DNA of 64,000 bases from Desulfomicrobium sp. UBA5193 (lineage in GTDB: Bacteria > Desulfobacterota > Desulfovibrionia > Desulfovibrionales > Desulfomicrobiaceae). Under the pieces are notes generated by a model. The model searched no databases. It worked only from the letters and a program-made list of their open reading frames with translations, and was not told where the DNA came from. The DNA lies in assembly GCA_002412965.1 (NCBI GenBank), contig DHWB01000013.1, positions 3,966 to 67,965 of the forward strand. Direction: 5' to 3'. Below, piece after piece: positions 20,746 to 29,969 of the stretch. Every line of letters starts with the position of its first letter. The first letter of the stretch is position 1. The translations under genes and the position numbers were made by a program.

Positions 20746-21854
20746 ACATCTGCTTCGTCAATTCCACCAACAAGTGGGGCGGAGTCAAAAGCTGGACCCT
20801 CGATGTGGCGCGCGGCCTCGCAGATCGCGGACACGACATCCTCATCGTTGGCAGGCCAGGACCATTCATCGACAAAGCCAGGGAAACGGGGCTCGACGCC
20901 CTGGGCCTGTCGTTCGGCCCGGATTTCAATCCACTGCGAATTTTTGGATTTCTGAAACTTTTCAAGACCCTCAGGATCGACCTCGTCGTCGTCAATGTGG
21001 GCAAGGACATGCGCTGCGCAGGCATTGCCGCCAAAATGCTCGGCATCCCGGTGGTCCACCGGGTCGGTTTGGCCGGAGACATGCTGAACACGTACAAGGT
21101 GCGAATCCTGCACAAATGGATCCAGCCCCGCATCCTGGTTCCCTGTGAACAGATCAAGAAGGGACTTTTGCAGGAGTTGACTTACCTCGACCGCAGTGAA
21201 ATCACGGTTATACTGACGGGCAAGGAGCCGGCCGGCACTGCTCCCACCACAATCAACGTCCCGCTGCGCTTCATCTCCACCAGCCAACTCAACGCGGACA
21301 AGGGGCACAAGGACATCCTGCTTGCCTTGCGCGACCTGAAAGACCAGGGGCTGCACTTCGAATATCATGTGGTGGGCACGGGGCGGATCGAGGCGGAACT
21401 GAAGCGGCTCGCGACAGGCCTGGAACTCGACGACCGCGTCGTCTGGCACGGCTTCCAAAAAGACGTGCGCTCCTTCCTGCGGAGGGCCGACGTGTTCCTG
21501 CTCCCGTCCCGCAGGGAAGGGCTGCCGAACACACTGCTCGAGGCCATGGCCGAGGGTTTGGTCTGCCTGGCCCGAAATGTGGGTGGAGTTGAGGATTGCT
21601 GGCCGCAGGGGGAAGCACCGCTGCTCCTGGCCGAGCAAGCGACCAGGGACGACTTCGCACGGGCCATGTCCGGCATGCTGGCAATGCCGCAGGAAAACCT
21701 TCTGACTCTGAAAACAAATTTCTGGACCCATGCCGCATCGAATTCCCTCCACCGCATGACCGACCGGATGGAAGATTTTTTCCACGTTTCGGTCTTGGGT
21801 AACATTGCTTTCCGAAAGGACAACACCGATGTCACACAGGAGAATAATCTTTGA
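20742..21854 (+). CDS. Glycosyltransferase family 4
   Basis: The 370-residue GT-B enzyme begins MNICFVNSTNKWGGVKSW and has the donor-site half with NADKGHKDILLALRDL and SRREGLPNTLLEAMAEGL. Its ATG at 20742 follows GGAGGGCGG and overlaps the deacetylase stop. The frame is open further upstream, but that part overlaps the deacetylase. The C-terminus overlaps the next gene by four bases. Likely adds a sugar to the same core oligosaccharide as the GT4 at 18635. Confidence 0.9.
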   Translation: MNICFVNSTNKWGGVKSWTLDVARGLADRGHDILIVGRPGPFIDKARETGLDALGLSFGPDFNPLRIFGFLKLFKTLRIDLVVVNVGKDMRCAGIAAKMLGIPVVHRVGLAGDMLNTYKVRILHKWIQPRILVPCEQIKKGLLQELTYLDRSEITVILTGKEPAGTAPTTINVPLRFISTSQLNADKGHKDILLALRDLKDQGLHFEYHVVGTGRIEAELKRLATGLELDDRVVWHGFQKDVRSFLRRADVFLLPSRREGLPNTLLEAMAEGLVCLARNVGGVEDCWPQGEAPLLLAEQATRDDFARAMSGMLAMPQENLLTLKTNFWTHAASNSLHRMTDRMEDFFHVSVLGNIAFRKDNTDVTQENNL

Positions 21855-22459
21855 TCGAACTTGGGCCACAACTTGTCAGAGGCGGCTGGTGCGCTATTTT
21901 CGTTTTAGAGGGCCGTCCGGACCTCTGTGCCAAGGTTCTCATTCCCAAGCGCCGATTCAAGGGGGAAAAACCCCAGCCCGACCTTATCGTCAACCAGAAA
22001 TACGGAATCCTCGATTTTCTTGAGTACGAGTGGAAGAACTACCAGAAAATCATGGCCGCCTGCCCTGAGTCCCTGCGCTCACACTTCGTGGGTATGCACG
22101 GAATCGAGTCGACCACCGACGGTCGCAAAGCACTGGTCATGGATATGGTTCTGGACGACCGAGGAGAAATCGCCCCCAATCTGGTGCGCAACACCCGGCC
22201 CCTGACTCCGCAATTCCAGGCCACGCTGGAACGCATCCGGAGGGAAGTTTTCATCGCCCATAGCATCGATCATTTCGGCATCGTCCGCCGCAACGTCCTG
22301 GTGCGCGGACTTGGAGATCCAGTCATCATCGACTTCCAGACCGGTCGCGAACGCTACAGAGGACAGTTCTGGCTGCGGCATCCCTGGTTCGTGAAACGAA
22401 AAATCAACCGCTGCTTTCGCAGACTCTATATGGAGATGGGCCTTACACCCAATTTTTGA
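21851..22459 (+). CDS. YrbL-like / LPS-kinase-like protein
   Basis: The 202-residue protein resembles the PhoP-regulated YrbL family, which has a kinase-like fold. Seen are a glycine-containing N-terminal strand (LVRGGWCAIF), CAKVLIPKRRF with the candidate ATP lysine, an H-x4-N type catalytic-loop segment (HFGIVRRNVLV) and VIIDFQTGR at the metal-site position. Start is a TTG at 21851, eight bases after an AGGAG, overlapping the upstream stop. Lying between a GT4 and an MsbA-type transporter, it may phosphorylate an LPS core sugar; this is inference. Confidence 0.75.
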   Translation: MIELGPQLVRGGWCAIFVLEGRPDLCAKVLIPKRRFKGEKPQPDLIVNQKYGILDFLEYEWKNYQKIMAACPESLRSHFVGMHGIESTTDGRKALVMDMVLDDRGEIAPNLVRNTRPLTPQFQATLERIRREVFIAHSIDHFGIVRRNVLVRGLGDPVIIDFQTGRERYRGQFWLRHPWFVKRKINRCFRRLYMEMGLTPNF

Positions 22460-22461
22460 TC

Positions 22462-24213
22462 ATGATAGTAGCAAACAACCAGACCATCCATCTCCTGCGA
22501 CGCTGCCTCGGCTACTTCATGCCCTATAAGCTGTACATCGTGGCCTCCTTCGCAGCCCTCGGTGTCGTGGCGCTCAGCACCGCCGGCGCGGCGTATCTCG
22601 TGCAGCCTGCTCTGGACGAAATTTTCATCAAGAAGGACGAGGCTGCCCTGATGTTCATCCCCCTGCTGCTGGTTGGCATTTTCGTGGCCAAGGGCGTGGG
22701 GTTGTTCATCCAGAAATTCCTCATGTCCTATTGTGGCGTCAAGGTGCTGGAACAGTTGCGCTACGAACTTTTCGCCAAAATCATCTGCCTGCCTCTGGAT
22801 TTCTTCGGAGAAACTCGGGTCGGCATGCTCATGTCCCGAATCATCAGCGACGTGAACCTTATCAGCTCGAGCCTGCCCGAACTCATACGCATGGTGCAGC
22901 ATATCCTGACCATGATCGGCCTGACCGGCCTCATCATCTACCGCGACCCAAAACTTGCGTTCTGGGCCTGCCTAGTTTTCCCTCTTGCCGTATATCCTGT
23001 CATCTATTTCGGAAAAAAACTGCGCAAGAACGGTCGAAAGATGCAAGCCAAAGTGGCTGACATTTCCTCCCATATACAGGAAAGCTTCAACGGACTCCGG
23101 GTAATCAAGGCCTTCGCAGCAGAGGAAATGGAAAAAGGCAAATTCAAGGATACCGTGGGCAAACTTGTGCGCATTGGAATCAAGGGAAAAGTCTACAACC
23201 TGCTCTCCTCCCCGATAATGGAGTTCATCGGGGCCGTTGGAGCGGGCCTCGTCATCTGGTACGGCGGCCGTGAAGTCATTGCGGGTAACCGTACTCCGGG
23301 AGAGTTCTTCTCCTTCATGACGGCCATGGTCATGCTCTACGATCCGTTCAAGTCCATCAGCCAGGCCAACAACACCCTACAGCAAGCCCTGGCTGGAGCG
23401 GAACGCGTCTTCGAGATTCTTGACGCCCCGGAACTGCAGGAAGAGGCTGGCGGCAGCATCGAGTACACTCCGCCCTTTGAGACGCTTTCCTTCGAGAACG
23501 TCACCTTCTCCTATCCAGGTACCAAAGAACCCGCCTTGCGCAACATTAACCTAGACATCAAAGCAGGCGAACGAGTAGCGCTCGTCGGGCAGAGTGGATC
23601 GGGCAAATCGACGCTGGCGAATCTCATTCCTCGTTTTCATGTCTATCAGGAAGGAGTGATCCGCTTGAATGGTCACCCCATTTCCGACTACTCACTCATC
23701 AGCCTCAGAACGAACATCGGCATTGTCTCGCAGGATCCCTTCCTCTTCAATCTGTCGGTCCGGGACAACATCGCCTACGGCCAGAAAGAAGTGGACCAGT
23801 ACACGGTGGAACAAGCCGCCAAAGCAGCATACGCTCATGACTTCATCCTCGAACTGCCACAGGGGTACGACACAATCGTAGGAGAAAAGGGGGTTAAACT
23901 CTCGGGCGGCCAGAAGCAGCGCCTGACCATCGCGCGCGCAATCATAAAAAACCCCTCGCTGCTTATACTGGACGAAGCGACATCGGCCCTGGACACGGAA
24001 TCGGAACGAATCGTCCAGCACGCTCTGGACAATCTCATTCAGGGACGAACAAGCATCATCATAGCACACCGTCTCTCAACGATTATTAATGCGGACAGAA
24101 TCGCAGTTATGAGCAAGGGCGAGATCCTCGACATCGCTCCTCACAGCACGTTGATGGAAACCTGCCCGACCTATCAGAAGCTTCATCAACTCCAATTCTC
24201 CAAACAGCACTAA
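22462..24213 (+). CDS. msbA: MsbA-type ABC transporter (permease-ATPase fusion)
   Basis: The 583-residue protein is an ABC half-transporter with six predicted membrane segments in the first 300 residues. The ATPase domain has Walker A GQSGSGKST, signature LSGGQKQR, Walker B LLILDEATSALD and the switch histidine in AHRLST. The length and the match along the transmembrane part fit lipid A exporters of the MsbA type. It probably flips a core-lipid A or related lipid-linked sugar. An in-frame TTG at 22456 overlaps the upstream stop; the ATG at 22462 is preferred. Confidence 0.9.
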   Translation: MIVANNQTIHLLRRCLGYFMPYKLYIVASFAALGVVALSTAGAAYLVQPALDEIFIKKDEAALMFIPLLLVGIFVAKGVGLFIQKFLMSYCGVKVLEQLRYELFAKIICLPLDFFGETRVGMLMSRIISDVNLISSSLPELIRMVQHILTMIGLTGLIIYRDPKLAFWACLVFPLAVYPVIYFGKKLRKNGRKMQAKVADISSHIQESFNGLRVIKAFAAEEMEKGKFKDTVGKLVRIGIKGKVYNLLSSPIMEFIGAVGAGLVIWYGGREVIAGNRTPGEFFSFMTAMVMLYDPFKSISQANNTLQQALAGAERVFEILDAPELQEEAGGSIEYTPPFETLSFENVTFSYPGTKEPALRNINLDIKAGERVALVGQSGSGKSTLANLIPRFHVYQEGVIRLNGHPISDYSLISLRTNIGIVSQDPFLFNLSVRDNIAYGQKEVDQYTVEQAAKAAYAHDFILELPQGYDTIVGEKGVKLSGGQKQRLTIARAIIKNPSLLILDEATSALDTESERIVQHALDNLIQGRTSIIIAHRLSTIINADRIAVMSKGEILDIAPHSTLMETCPTYQKLHQLQFSKQH

Positions 24214-24226
24214 GAATGAGGCTAAG

Positions 24227-25342
24227 ATGTATCCACCCATCGTCTATTTTATGAATACGGACTATCCGAATTCAAAAGCCCATTCTATCCAAGTCACAAA
24301 GGTTCTTTACAGCCTGTCAAGGAATTCAGATGTGACGTTTATATGCAACTCATTGACAACAAGAAAAGATGAATTATATCAGCAGCTAATTAGACAATAT
24401 GGAATAGATTTATCTCGAGTAAAGTTTATTCAAATTCCAAAAAACAAACTTCGAGGATTTTTATTTCTTTTGACAATTAGAAAAATTATTTCTTTAATTC
24501 CAAAAAATGCAGTGTTTTATACACGCTCTTATAGCATTGCTAAAAGACTTGGACGCACAAAATTCCTCCATAAAAGAACAATCATCCTTGAATCACACAA
24601 AAAAAGCGGATACCTCAAAGAAGACGCCGTTGAAAACAGCGCCTATTCTAAAAAAAGAGATATAATAGAAAACAATAATCGAGATAAAAAATCATTACAG
24701 CGTATTTATAAAAGCGTTGACGGGATTGTTTTCACCTCTAATGAGAGTAGAAAAATTGTCGAAAAAGATCTTGGGATTACACATACAGCCTATATCTGGC
24801 ACCCACTCATTGCCCATGCCGCAAGTGGGAGCAGAGACAAAAATCTTATATTTGCCGGATCACTCGCTCCGGACAAGTTCATTGAACTCCTCCTAGACGC
24901 CTTGGTTTTGACCAAGACGAGCATGACAGTGGACATCATCGGCGGTGCCCCCGAAGATATCGAGCGCGTACAAGCAGAGGCCGAAACGCGTGGGATTGGC
25001 GGAAAACTGAGGTTCCTGGCGAGAGTCCCGCATCGGGAACTGCCGGACATACTGACCCGCTACAAGTTTGGGCTTTCACTTGTGGAAGGGCTCAAGGTCG
25101 CCGATTATGTGGAGTGCGGACTAACACCGGTGATCCCGAACATTCCCATGTACAGAGAGATTTTCACTCAAACCGAGGCATGTTTCTTTGAACCCGACGA
25201 CCCGTCATCTCTTTCTCAAGTACTTGACTTAATAAACACACAACCACAAATTGCAGTCTATGCAAACAAAATAATTAACACCTATTCTACTGACAATACC
25301 GCATCAAATATATTCACATTGATCGCAAATTGTTCTGCCTAG
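24227..25342 (+). CDS. Glycosyltransferase family 4, compositionally chimeric
   Basis: The 371-residue protein looks like a GT-B transferase: IVYFMNTDYPNSKAHSIQVT at the N-terminus, then LIFAGSLAPDKFIELLLDAL and KFGLSLVEGLKVADYVECGL in the donor half. GAGG lies five bases before the ATG. The first 600 bases are strongly AT-rich with many AAA and ATA codons. From about 24830 the base use returns to the GC-rich style of the flanking genes. The frame stays open across the switch, so this looks like a functional mosaic. Substrate unknown. Confidence 0.82.
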   Translation: MYPPIVYFMNTDYPNSKAHSIQVTKVLYSLSRNSDVTFICNSLTTRKDELYQQLIRQYGIDLSRVKFIQIPKNKLRGFLFLLTIRKIISLIPKNAVFYTRSYSIAKRLGRTKFLHKRTIILESHKKSGYLKEDAVENSAYSKKRDIIENNNRDKKSLQRIYKSVDGIVFTSNESRKIVEKDLGITHTAYIWHPLIAHAASGSRDKNLIFAGSLAPDKFIELLLDALVLTKTSMTVDIIGGAPEDIERVQAEAETRGIGGKLRFLARVPHRELPDILTRYKFGLSLVEGLKVADYVECGLTPVIPNIPMYREIFTQTEACFFEPDDPSSLSQVLDLINTQPQIAVYANKIINTYSTDNTASNIFTLIANCSA

Positions 25343-25427
25343 ATACAATCTAGATTTAACAATCGAATGCCTCCGCAAGAATCACTTCGTTTTCTGATGC
25401 TTTAAAAATCTTTGAGGACACATTGTA

Positions 25428-26219
25428 ATGAGATATAAATATTCAACTAAAATGCATCTTTCTTTTAAATCAGCACTTAAAAGGCATATAAAAATTATGT
25501 ATCATTATATGTTTGACATATTTGAGAATAGCATTGAAACAAGAACACAACCAGTTTTTATTGTCGGTTGCGGAAATAGCGGAACAACTCTTACAGCTAC
25601 AATATTGTCTAGGCACCCAGAAGCGTTTTCAATTGGATTTGAGTCTAATTTTTTCTTTCCGACACTAGGACTTAACTTCTCAAAAAATATAGCTATTTTT
25701 ATAGACACGCTTTCACGTCAGCATAACAAGTCATTTTTTATGGAAAAAACACCAAAACACGCGCTTTGCATTAGTAGAATTTTCAAAATACTCCCGCACG
25801 CTAAAATAATATATGTTATACGAGACGGCCGAGATGCTGTTGCGTCACTTAATAAAAGATACATGGATATTAAAGTCGCAACAGATCGATGGGTAACAGA
25901 CAATGCACCTGCTATAAAATGGAAATTTGATGACAGGGTCAAACTAATTCGCTATGAAGATCTTGTTGCAAACCCGCATCAAACAGTCAACCTTATATGC
26001 GAACATCTGAACATTATCTTTGACCCAAAGATGCTCACATCAAACGAAACACCCTATAAAAATACCGCAAAAGGAAACATGATTATGCGTAGCGTTCAAG
26101 TTAGCGCGCCTATATATAACAATACTGGAAAATGGAAATCAGATCTTACCCCTGAAAAACTTGTTTATTTCATGACAAAGGCATCGCACATAATGCGACA
26201 ACTTAACTACACTACATAG
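25428..26219 (+). CDS. Sulfotransferase family protein
   Basis: The 263-residue protein has both PAPS-binding signatures of sulfotransferases: the 5'-phosphosulfate loop GCGNSGTTLTATIL starting at 47, and the 3'-phosphate segment YVIRDGRDAVAS (R132, S140). It should transfer sulfate from PAPS to a hydroxyl, presumably on the glycan made here. The gene is AT-rich, unlike the housekeeping genes, suggesting recent acquisition. A GAGGA precedes the start. It is separated by about 85 bases from the upstream glycosyltransferase. Confidence 0.85.
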   Translation: MRYKYSTKMHLSFKSALKRHIKIMYHYMFDIFENSIETRTQPVFIVGCGNSGTTLTATILSRHPEAFSIGFESNFFFPTLGLNFSKNIAIFIDTLSRQHNKSFFMEKTPKHALCISRIFKILPHAKIIYVIRDGRDAVASLNKRYMDIKVATDRWVTDNAPAIKWKFDDRVKLIRYEDLVANPHQTVNLICEHLNIIFDPKMLTSNETPYKNTAKGNMIMRSVQVSAPIYNNTGKWKSDLTPEKLVYFMTKASHIMRQLNYTT

Positions 26220-26336
26220 ATTCAATACTCTTCATCTAAACGAACAATACAAACAAATCAACTTATTCAATGTCAATATATTCACACAAAATTGACATTC
26301 TCATTTCATAATTATTACTTTTATAAAGTTTGTTAG

Positions 26337-26645
26337 TTAATCATTCACTCTTGTGCCTTTAGCCGGAACAACTCGAAGGAAAAAGAGACAAGTGCTCTTA
26401 CGGGCAAGAAATTCGACCGGCTATCATCACAGGGTGATTATAAAGAATCCGTCATCGCACTATCCTCAAAGAGGGTGCAGGCATGGCACGGCAGCAAACC
26501 GCATTGCCCAGATGCTTCGATGGCCAGATCCGCCGACCACATTGTGGCAATGAACACGACTAACATTCTGGGCATCTGCATCAAAAAAAACCATATGCAG
26601 AGTATTATAAACTTCATTGTTGACAATTTTTTGGAAGACAAATTG
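26337..26645 (+). pseudogene. Open GC-richer fragment ahead of the O-antigen polymerase/ligase gene, probable gene remnant
   Basis: The stretch from the sulfotransferase stop to the membrane-protein start is more than 400 bases. Its first part (26220-26336) is AT-rich with nothing recognised. From 26337 a frame continuous with the downstream gene stays open and has ordinary GC content up to about 26580. It reads, for example, LTGKKFDRLSSQGDYKESV and ARSADHIVAMNTTNILGI, which looks like soluble-protein coding sequence, not a membrane protein. It has no good start of its own. I do not recognise the family. It may be the tail of a gene replaced by the AT-rich insertion. Confidence 0.35.
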
Positions 26646-27881
26646 ATGACCGCTCAAGCATACCCGTATTTCATAATTTTATATATTATTGTGTTTTCAT
26701 TGATGCTCGGATTTTGCGTTTTTTTCCGACACGGAGTCGAACATTGTAGGTATATACTGCTAGTGCTTTCTTTCTTTTTCTTTATCACAAATAAAAAGTA
26801 CTTGAAAGGCTTATTAACATCTCATACATTTCTTTTATTAATATCGTTTTTTCTTATTGCGTTGACGAGCCTTATATTTAATTCTCTTCCGTTATCTCGA
26901 ATCGACGAAGCCGGAAACTGGATAATTGTTTTTATTTTTGGATATATTGCATCTATTTTGACTCAAAATAATAATATTAAATTTATTTATATAATTCCTA
27001 TAACCCTTATTATTACTATTATATTATTTCCTGGATTTTCAGGTGCAGGATGGAGCCATCTAAATATTTTATCTACAGAAAGACTAAACCTCTATTTTCA
27101 AGGAAGAGCTAATCATCTTGGGCTTATTTGCGCAATTTTTGCTTTCTCTACAATCTATGTTGGAGCTCTAATCCGTGGAAGAACGAGAATTATATTATTT
27201 TTTCTTTCCGGAATATGCGTTTTTCTCCTCTTCAGAACAGCATCCCGCGCAAGTTTTCTAGGTACAGCGATTGTCTTTTCTGGATGGTTGATCTGGAAAG
27301 CTCAAAAAATGCCGAAAAAGATAGCCATTTCGCTTTTTTTTGCGGGATTATGCTCCATATCGATTCTTTTTTATTCCCCATTAAAGGAGACTCGAACACT
27401 TCGCTACGTTACAACAGGATTGTCACGTGACATTTCTGTATTACAAAGATTTTTTACTTGGAACGTAGCCTATACAAATTTTGCGCAACGACCACTCATT
27501 GGAAAAGGATTCGACTCTTTTGCGGATCAGTACAAGGAAGAAATTCAAAAATACAAAAATGATCCTGCATATAGGGAAAAATTTCCGCATACGATCCAAT
27601 CAACGAACAACGCCCACAACTTTTTCCTGCATTTTCTTTCAGAAACGGGCATCATGGGATTAGTTGTAATACTCTGGTTCTGGGCTGCGGTCGTCCTGAA
27701 AGGATTCCAACATCATAATCCGATCTCACCACCTGTTGCCGGAATGTTCCTAATCAGTTTGATTGCCTTTCAAATGAATATGAGCATGTACGGATCACAG
27801 ATATCGACGATACTCTTCGCTTTCGCGGGCCTGTCCTCCTGCCCGATAACAGACGAATATGAAGTGGCTCTGAAAAAGTGA
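26646..27881 (+). CDS. O-antigen polymerase/ligase family membrane protein (Wzy/WaaL-like)
   Basis: The roughly 411-residue protein is very hydrophobic, with ten or more membrane segments and one large loop near residues 270-330 that contains PLIGKGFDSFADQYKEE and NNAHNFFLHFLSETG. The H-x-F-L-x-x-x-x-E-x-G pattern in that loop is typical of the O-antigen ligase/polymerase superfamily. It either polymerises repeat units or joins glycan to lipid A core. The start is uncertain: the ATG at 26646 has GGAAG eight bases before it, and an ATG at 26595 is also possible. The gene is AT-rich. Confidence 0.85.
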   Translation: MTAQAYPYFIILYIIVFSLMLGFCVFFRHGVEHCRYILLVLSFFFFITNKKYLKGLLTSHTFLLLISFFLIALTSLIFNSLPLSRIDEAGNWIIVFIFGYIASILTQNNNIKFIYIIPITLIITIILFPGFSGAGWSHLNILSTERLNLYFQGRANHLGLICAIFAFSTIYVGALIRGRTRIILFFLSGICVFLLFRTASRASFLGTAIVFSGWLIWKAQKMPKKIAISLFFAGLCSISILFYSPLKETRTLRYVTTGLSRDISVLQRFFTWNVAYTNFAQRPLIGKGFDSFADQYKEEIQKYKNDPAYREKFPHTIQSTNNAHNFFLHFLSETGIMGLVVILWFWAAVVLKGFQHHNPISPPVAGMFLISLIAFQMNMSMYGSQISTILFAFAGLSSCPITDEYEVALKK

Positions 27882-27948
27882 ACGCCCGATCGCCGCGAGG
27901 CGACGCCGCTCCGGAAATATTTCATGACAGCCATGAGCAGGAGGGTCC

Positions 27949-29064
27949 ATGCAGATTTTTCACCTCGCACAAGTCGCCCCGCAAATCCCCGACCTTCTCT
28001 TCAAGGGCAGGTTCGGTTTCGACTTCGAAATGCTCCCCTATGCGGCAGAAGGGATCAGTCCCAAAAAATCCTTCAATTTTTTCAAAGCTGGCCTGAACCA
28101 GTACCTCCTGCCGCAATCACCTCTTGGCAAACCGGTCATTGCTCAGGTGGAACCAGCCAACTTCTGTAACCTTGAATGTCCGCTCTGCCTCACGACTTCC
28201 ATAACCAACTCCAGACCCCGTGCCCTGCTGCCATTCCAGACATTCATCAATTTCATGGATGAAGTTGGCGACCATCTGCTGCTGCTCATCTTCTGGACCT
28301 GGGGAGAACCGTTTCTCAATCCGGATTTCTTCCGCATGGTCGCCTATGCCAAGTCCAAAGGGGTCGTGGTTCATACCAGCACAAACGGCAATGTGCCCCT
28401 GACCCGCGAGAAGGCGGAGGAACTTGTCGAATCGGGCCTGGACAGTCTGGTCGTGGCCGTTGATGGCGCCACCCAGGAGACGTATGCGAAATACAGGCGG
28501 GGAGGCCGTCTCGAAACCGTCATCGAGAACATCAAGACCATCCAGCATGTCCGCAAACTCAAAAAAAGCCTTGTCCCCCGTATCAACATGCGTTTCGTCG
28601 TCATGCAACACAACGAAGCAGAAATGGAGGCCACCAGAAATCTGGCCAGAGGACTGGGTGTGGACTACTTCACGCTGAAGACCGTGGACATGCCCATTGC
28701 TCGCGGCAAAGACCTAGACAGGACTTTCGCACCGGACAATCTGGATTACCGCCGATATGCGTATGATCAGAAAACCTTTCAGCGCCAACCCAAGCCCTTC
28801 ACCTGCATGCGGCCTTGGAAAAGGATCACCATGGACGCTCTTGGGGAGATCATCCCCTGCGAATACGATTACAAAAACGACCATTCCTTCGGAAACGAGG
28901 CGGAACTCGGGGCGCTTGGCGCATGGAAAAGCGCGGCCGCCTGCCAGTTCCGCAAACAGTTCAACCTCGGACATAACAATACATACCTTTGCCGCAACTG
29001 TACGTACAAGAATAGCGTCGCCGATGACTGCACGGTAGAGCGGTTCGTCATCAAACAGGCATGA
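27949..29064 (+). CDS. Radical SAM protein with SPASM-like C-terminus (1)
   Basis: The 371-residue protein has the radical SAM cluster motif C-x3-C-x2-C at C73, C77 and C80 (CNLECPLC), the WTWGEPFLNPDFF strand and VVAVDGATQETYAKYR. Auxiliary-cluster-type cysteines lie in the C-terminal part: two around MRPWKRITMDALGEIIPCE and a final group at 348, 351 and 361. Such enzymes use S-adenosylmethionine to make a radical; the substrate is not known. A GGAGGG precedes the start, and the next gene, a GT2, overlaps by four bases. It is related to the gene at 32155. Confidence 0.9.
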   Translation: MQIFHLAQVAPQIPDLLFKGRFGFDFEMLPYAAEGISPKKSFNFFKAGLNQYLLPQSPLGKPVIAQVEPANFCNLECPLCLTTSITNSRPRALLPFQTFINFMDEVGDHLLLLIFWTWGEPFLNPDFFRMVAYAKSKGVVVHTSTNGNVPLTREKAEELVESGLDSLVVAVDGATQETYAKYRRGGRLETVIENIKTIQHVRKLKKSLVPRINMRFVVMQHNEAEMEATRNLARGLGVDYFTLKTVDMPIARGKDLDRTFAPDNLDYRRYAYDQKTFQRQPKPFTCMRPWKRITMDALGEIIPCEYDYKNDHSFGNEAELGALGAWKSAAACQFRKQFNLGHNNTYLCRNCTYKNSVADDCTVERFVIKQA

Positions 29065-29969
29065 CTCAGCATCGAACCGAAGTCATCATCTGCACGTACA
29101 ATCGTGCCGAATGCCTCGCAAGGCTGCTGAGCGCCCTCGGGGAGCAGACAGCACCTTCCTCGTCATACGGAATTCTCGTTGTGGACGACGGATCCACGGA
29201 CGGCACGGAGAGCCTGTGCCGAAAAATTGCGCAGGCCATCCCCAACCTGCGATATGAGCGCGCCCAGCGCAACCAGGGGCTGGCCAAATCCAGAAACCTC
29301 GGCATCGCGATGTCAAAGGCCCCACTGCTTGCCTTCATCGACGATGACTGCATTCCCGCACGGGATTGGGTCGAAAGGATGGTCGAAGCACTGGACAAGC
29401 ACCCCATCGTAGCCGGGGCCATCGAAAGCCCGACGGAGGACTTCTGGAAACTCTGCCACAACATCGGCCAGTTTCACCCATTCCTGAACAGCAAGAAGGC
29501 GCGGAAAACCCGTTTCATCGCCGGGGCCAATATGGGTTTCCAGAGACGGACCCTTGAAGCCATCAGAGGGTTCGAACCGGAAAGACGGATGGCAGAAGAC
29601 ATGGAATGCGTCCTGCGAGCAGGACGAGCCGGAATCGATGTCGCTTTCCGGCCGGAAGCGGTCGTCCGGCACGACCCGCCGCGAACTGGCTGTAGAGAAA
29701 TCCTCGCCTATGCGGCGCATCACGCCCAGACCACCATCCACCTTCGCCGTGACTACCGGGAAGAACTTGAACTCCCGGCTTTGGCCCTCTCCCCGGCCTT
29801 TCTGCTGTTCTTTTCCCCGATCATTGCGGTCTTGACCACATGCAGGATATTCTTCTCCGATCCCGTTCTGCTCCGGCGCCATCCTGAAACATTTCCCGTG
29901 GTCTGCGCACTCAAACTGGCCTGGTGCCTCGGAGCCTGCCGGGGATTGCTCTCCCGCAAGGAGTCATGA
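29061..29969 (+). CDS. Glycosyltransferase family 2
   Basis: The 302-residue GT-A enzyme has VIICTYNRAECLARLLSAL at the N-terminus, the nucleotide-binding VVDDGSTDG and a DDD metal motif in LAFIDDDCIPARDW. The acceptor-side acid lies in RRMAEDMECVLRAGRAG. The C-terminal 60 residues are hydrophobic with two probable membrane segments. It overlaps the upstream radical SAM gene by four bases and abuts the next GT2, so the three are probably made together. Confidence 0.9.
   Translation: MTQHRTEVIICTYNRAECLARLLSALGEQTAPSSSYGILVVDDGSTDGTESLCRKIAQAIPNLRYERAQRNQGLAKSRNLGIAMSKAPLLAFIDDDCIPARDWVERMVEALDKHPIVAGAIESPTEDFWKLCHNIGQFHPFLNSKKARKTRFIAGANMGFQRRTLEAIRGFEPERRMAEDMECVLRAGRAGIDVAFRPEAVVRHDPPRTGCREILAYAAHHAQTTIHLRRDYREELELPALALSPAFLLFFSPIIAVLTTCRIFFSDPVLLRRHPETFPVVCALKLAWCLGACRGLLSRKES

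Noticed and set aside
20691..21869. 392-codon open frame on - opposite the second GT4
   Set aside because: Same reason: the + strand frame has the GT4 motifs, a good ribosome-binding site and overlaps its neighbours by four bases.
26292..26326. Possible sigma-70 promoter (TTGACA at 26292) before the O-antigen polymerase/ligase gene
   Set aside because: The -35 box is perfect, but the hexamer at 17 bases is TTACTT and the better TTATAA is 23 bases away. Too weak in AT-rich DNA to report.
26472..26500. Sigma-54-like TGGCACG near 26474
   Set aside because: The -24 like element is present, but the TTGC-type -12 element is at the wrong distance, so this is not a sigma-54 promoter.
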